This document shows, in pieces, positions 35,901-38,466 of a stretch of 38,466 nucleotides of DNA (the stretch's first letter is position 1; each line of letters opens with the position of its first letter). The notes under the pieces are model-generated. The model did no database searches. It was not told the origin of the DNA and worked only from the letters and a program-made list of their open reading frames with translations. The position numbers were made by a program, and so were the translations under genes. This DNA comes from Planctomycetota bacterium (GTDB lineage Bacteria; Planctomycetota; Planctomycetia; Pirellulales; Pirellulaceae): positions 1-38,466 of the forward strand of contig JAQCHP010000034.1 of assembly GCA_027619595.1 (NCBI GenBank). Reading direction: 5' to 3'.

Positions 35901-36656
35901 CGCTCTGTCCCCCATCCCCAACGGTTTGTTCGCATTTCGACTCAACTCAAATCAATTTAGGCAGCAACCAATCGTCCGGCAAGACGTCGCGCCATCCGGC
36001 TGCTAGTCTAAAAACCTCCGAACGCATGGTTTCTCTGGCGATCGAACCGCCTTCCGTCTCGCAGGTTGATGTCCCGATTCGGTCAGAATGAAGTGATGTT
36101 GCTCAGCTAATCTTTTCACTAGAAGGACTATTTCCGCTGCTGGTGCATCTGCTGCCAGTCTTGCCCGAGTTTGCCACCGCTAGATGACTCGAACCTAATA
36201 GTGTACCTGTTGGGAAATCTCTGGTATTCGCCCAAATGGACGCCGACCCACGCACTTACAAACCTCAGTCGCGTTCGAACCCACAGGCCGGATCGATCCT
36301 AGCCCAACATATCTAAGTCGAATCGATCGAACCACCGCCATTCGCAAAAGTTGAACCGGTGACACGATCATACCTGCCGGCCAGTCGCTCGACCGTTGCT
36401 GCCGACAAGCGACGGAAAAAGTCCGTGATTGTTGCGAACGGTAGGTCGATTGACGACGAATCGGGGCAATTGACTACTGCATGTCGGAGCATGGAATTCG
36501 CATTCGCTGCGCATCCTGTGTGGGAGAACGAGCAACGTGTTGAAATATTGGCGATTTAATTGACATAGTAACGTAGTAGATACTCCAATTGACAATCAAC
36601 GTTACATCTTGCGCTTCGTGCTGGTACAAACGTACGGTACGGATACGCGGCATATT
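35901..36656. other. Long region without a supported gene
   Basis: About 756 bp. The few open frames are short and have no family likeness. Near its end AATTGACA occurs twice (36558-36565 and 36587-36594, 29 bp apart), and copy C of the short dispersed repeat lies at 36605-36625. It may hold the leader of the oxidoreductase gene and decayed coding sequence; nothing else is recognisable. Confidence 0.55.
36605..36625. repeat. Dispersed short repeat, copy C
   Basis: CTTGCGCTTCGTGCTGGT matches the core of copies A (99-122) and B (1214-1237). It lies 32 bp past the 3' end of SUMF1 copy 2. Confidence 0.4.
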
Positions 36657-37673
36657 CTACGAAGTCTTTCTTGGACTCCGCAAGATTGCGACCATTAGAA
36701 GAACGGCACTGGTAACCAGAGGACTGGTATTCGGCTCAGGTACGGTGGCTACGCGAAAACCGATTAGATTCAATTGATCCGAAACAGAAAATCCATCGTT
36801 TCGAATCGGGGCCGACTGCCAGATCCAGGTATCGCTGTAGTAACTTCCGCGTAGCCCCCGAAAATTGGCGCTAATAGCTGTCTCGTTCCACTCCCAGGCA
36901 TTGCCACCCTGATCCAGCGTGCCGTAGGGTCCAAGTGAACGGGGATACGATCCCACAGGAGTAAAATCCCCTACCACCACACCAAAATTTGCTGAATTCG
37001 TACCTCCCGGAGGTACTTGGGCCACCGGAGCCACATTGCTTTGTGTGGGATACACCCAATAGTTTCCAGTCACGCCATCATTTTTGTGATAGGCAGCCTT
37101 GTACCATTCATGCTCGTTGGGCAAGAACCAACGGGCGTCAGGATTTCTAGTAATATTCGCTCCGTTACTCGGCGTCGGCGTGCCACCCAAGAGCGTGTAT
37201 GCGCCTGTCTCCGTATCGCCGGTCCCTTGTCCGTTGTGGAGCCAGTTCGCAAATCGCACCGCGTCGTACCATGAGATAAAATTCACCGGATATTGGTCAC
37301 GCCCAGGCCGCAGTTGGTACTTGTTACCCTGCTGTGCTGCGGCGTCCATCACAATGCCGGCGTTGTGGAATGACGCCATTTCTTGATCGAACAGAGCAAG
37401 CCGATTCACGCTACCGGAATCAACAGCATTGAGGAAGGCAACATATTGGGCATTCGTCACCTCATGTTCGCCAATTCGGTAATCATAGGCCACCCCTCCC
37501 ACAATCGCGTCGGGCCCTACGCCCCCAGCACCGGCACCTGACAATTGCCCTGAATTCCCGGCGTTTCCGACTAAGACGGTTTGCATCTCGAAGGCACTCG
37601 CCTTGTAAGGCCGCCACGCCATCCCGATCACGACGGGGAACACGCAAACGTAGGCGAAATACATGTACCGCAT
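36657..37673 (-). CDS. Secreted SUMF1-fold protein with PEP-CTERM tail (copy 2)
   Basis: A 338-residue exported protein, most of whose SUMF1 domain is identical in sequence to copy 1 at 32424. An N-terminal hydrophobic signal (MRYMYFAYVCVFPVVIG) is followed by the SUMF1 blocks YRIGEHEVTNAQY, NFISWYDAVRFANWLHNGQG, WFLPNEHEWYKAAYH, DQGGNAWEWNETAIS and LIGFRVATV. VPEPN then starts a PEP-CTERM signal with a hydrophobic stretch and ends in RSPRKTS, a normal basic end. It lacks the catalytic cysteines of true FGE, so it is probably a surface-sorted structural or binding protein. The ATG at 37673 has AGG ten bases upstream. Copy 1 lies on the same strand 4.2 kb away, suggesting duplication. Confidence 0.88.
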   Translation of the reverse strand: MRYMYFAYVCVFPVVIGMAWRPYKASAFEMQTVLVGNAGNSGQLSGAGAGGVGPDAIVGGVAYDYRIGEHEVTNAQYVAFLNAVDSGSVNRLALFDQEMASFHNAGIVMDAAAQQGNKYQLRPGRDQYPVNFISWYDAVRFANWLHNGQGTGDTETGAYTLLGGTPTPSNGANITRNPDARWFLPNEHEWYKAAYHKNDGVTGNYWVYPTQSNVAPVAQVPPGGTNSANFGVVVGDFTPVGSYPRSLGPYGTLDQGGNAWEWNETAISANFRGLRGSYYSDTWIWQSAPIRNDGFSVSDQLNLIGFRVATVPEPNTSPLVTSAVLLMVAILRSPRKTS

Positions 37674-38197
37674 GAAGAATACCTGCTAAAAAAATGCATG
37701 CGGCCGAGTTCCGGACGCCACCAAAACACCTCATCTTCGCCCGCCTATTTTACCGCGGCACCGCTTTGCCCCCAAGCAGAAAAACACCAGGACAGTATGA
37801 GCAAAACACCTGGAAAAGACCCTGACGGAAAAGACCCTGACTGGGAAAAGACCCTGACAGTCTGAAAATTAGAAATTGACGAAAATTAGAAATTGACAGT
37901 CCAGAATTGAAACAAGACAGGCAAATTTTGTGAGACTTGAATGAAGACAGTCTTGTTTTCGAAACGGGACAGTCATGTCTCGAATTGCTGGGCGAAGGAC
38001 GGGCTGAATTGGCAACTGCGACCGATTTTTTAGGCGTACGCCGCCTCAGGTCGTGGAATTGTCCAGAAGCAGGCGGAAAATCGCCGGGCGTTTGCGCAAG
38101 CTGAGCGCAGAAGGTGCTGAAGGGCACTTCAAGCTTGGCTGACCGGGCAGCCTGGGGAATTCAGGCGGATTGCTTTCCCGGGAGTTCAGGAAGACCG
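37674..38197. other. Repeat-rich region without a supported gene
   Basis: About 524 bp. Short direct repeats fill 37814-37974, and a perfect GGCGTACGCC palindrome lies at 38033-38042. Open frames here show no family likeness. It could be the edge of a decayed mobile element; no terminal repeats or transposase motif was found. Confidence 0.5.
37814..37974. repeat. Cluster of short direct repeats
   Basis: AAAAGACCCTGAC occurs three times (37814-37826, 37829-37841, 37846-37858). GAAAATTAGAAATTGAC occurs twice head to tail (37864-37880, 37881-37897). GACAGTC occurs four times (37856, 37895, 37946, 37968). The repeats interlock, with GAC at each boundary. Confidence 0.8.
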
Positions 38198-38464
38198 CTA
38201 TCCCGATACCTCTTGTGAGTTTGACGGTTGCTCCACAAAGCAAGTTCGGCAAGCTCGAACCCCCTTCACATACTTCCGCTTCAAGCGACGGGCAATCGCC
38301 TCCATTTGGCTTGGCATTGCCACAAAATTGTGGAACATTTCCGCATAGCGGTCGATCGTGTCCAACCAATGTTTGGGGTCGATGCCTAGGCTCTGGAGCA
38401 GTTCCTCAATCCGCTCCGGTACGGTTACCTCGTCCTTCCTCGAACTACGGCCTCGACGAACACC
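38198..38464 (-). CDS. C-terminal end of an unrecognised protein (5' end outside window)
   Basis: A frame open from the window edge to a TAG at 38198-38200 encodes 88 residues with protein-like composition: PERIEELLQSLGIDPKHWLD, TIDRYAEMFHNFVAM, then a basic helix ending in ARRLKRKYVKGVRACRTCF and a short polar tail. It has no start codon in the window. The helical, basic end and the nearby repeats would fit the C-terminus of a transposase or DNA-binding protein, but I cannot assign a family. A longer ATG-started frame on the same strand (38046-38369) overlaps it and looks less protein-like. Confidence 0.5.
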   Translation of the reverse strand, partial: GVRRGRSSRKDEVTVPERIEELLQSLGIDPKHWLDTIDRYAEMFHNFVAMPSQMEAIARRLKRKYVKGVRACRTCFVEQPSNSQEVSG

Positions 38465-38466
38465 AA

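Noticed and set aside
36265-36290. TTCGAAC stretch resembling a tRNA T-loop
   Set aside because: The flanking bases do not pair as a T-stem and no cloverleaf can be drawn around it.
36359-36559. 66-codon frame in the long gap
   Set aside because: Short, with no ribosome binding site, family likeness or coupling to a neighbour.
32424-37673. Formylglycine-generating (sulfatase-activating) enzymes
   Set aside because: The SUMF1 proteins lack the catalytic cysteines, and no sulfatase gene lies in the window.
37581-37865. 94-codon plus-strand frame and nearby frames (37750-38127 minus)
   Set aside because: They run through the SUMF1 copy 2 start or through the repeat cluster and have no protein-like features.
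38033-38042. Perfect palindrome GGCGTACGCC as an operator
   Set aside because: An isolated 10-bp palindrome with no gene start close by; it may simply reflect the recurring GTACGC word of this genome.

Overview
The window looks like a chromosomal segment from a planctomycete, probably of the Pirellulales type. The evidence is three adjacent pairs of planctomycete-specific PSD1 (cytochrome-c-like/DUF1549/DUF1553) and DUF1501 genes, two secreted SUMF1-fold proteins with PEP-CTERM tails, a DUF6807 protein, secreted FG-GAP and PQQ-propeller proteins, an exported Gfo/Idh/MocA oxidoreductase, and loosely spaced genes with weak ribosome binding sites. No rRNA, tRNA, CRISPR array or complete insertion sequence was found.

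Layout. 1-1155: a membrane protein of unknown function on the minus strand. 1364-2833: an aldehyde dehydrogenase with a 9-bp inverted repeat in its leader. 2880-7758 (minus): a SUMF1 / TIM-barrel glycosidase-like fusion, an FG-GAP protein and a DUF6807 protein. 8047-20188: three PSD1-DUF1501 pairs, one on the plus strand and two on the minus, with a large inverted repeat where the first two converge. 20390-23296 (minus): an exported PQQ-propeller protein with a degenerate methyltransferase-like head. 23711-29702 (plus): a sugar-type ABC import operon made of a possible mutarotase-like protein, a binding lipoprotein, a shikimate-dehydrogenase-like enzyme, a double ATPase and a permease with an extra periplasmic insert. 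29925-32493 (plus): an XPB-type helicase overlapping a Bax1/DUF790 nuclease. 32424-37673: two closely related SUMF1-PEP-CTERM proteins flanking a sugar-isomerase-like protein and an exported oxidoreductase. 37674-38466: repeat-rich DNA and the C-terminal end of an unrecognised gene running off the window.

How the parts fit. Most of the window appears to serve capture and breakdown of polysaccharide or polyol carbon at the cell surface (PSD1/DUF1501, SUMF1-glycosidase, FG-GAP, DUF6807, PQQ propeller), followed by import and oxidation of a sugar-like monomer (ABC operon, SDH-like enzyme, aldehyde dehydrogenase, isomerase, oxidoreductase). No substrate can be named from the sequence. The helicase-nuclease pair is functionally separate and resembles the archaeal XPB-Bax1 DNA-repair machine.

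The most unusual items are the bacterial XPB-Bax1 pair, the permease carrying what looks like one lobe of a periplasmic binding protein, the SUMF1 protein whose PEP-CTERM position is taken by a glycosidase-like domain, and an SDH-like enzyme with a rewritten substrate-binding loop inside a sugar transport operon.
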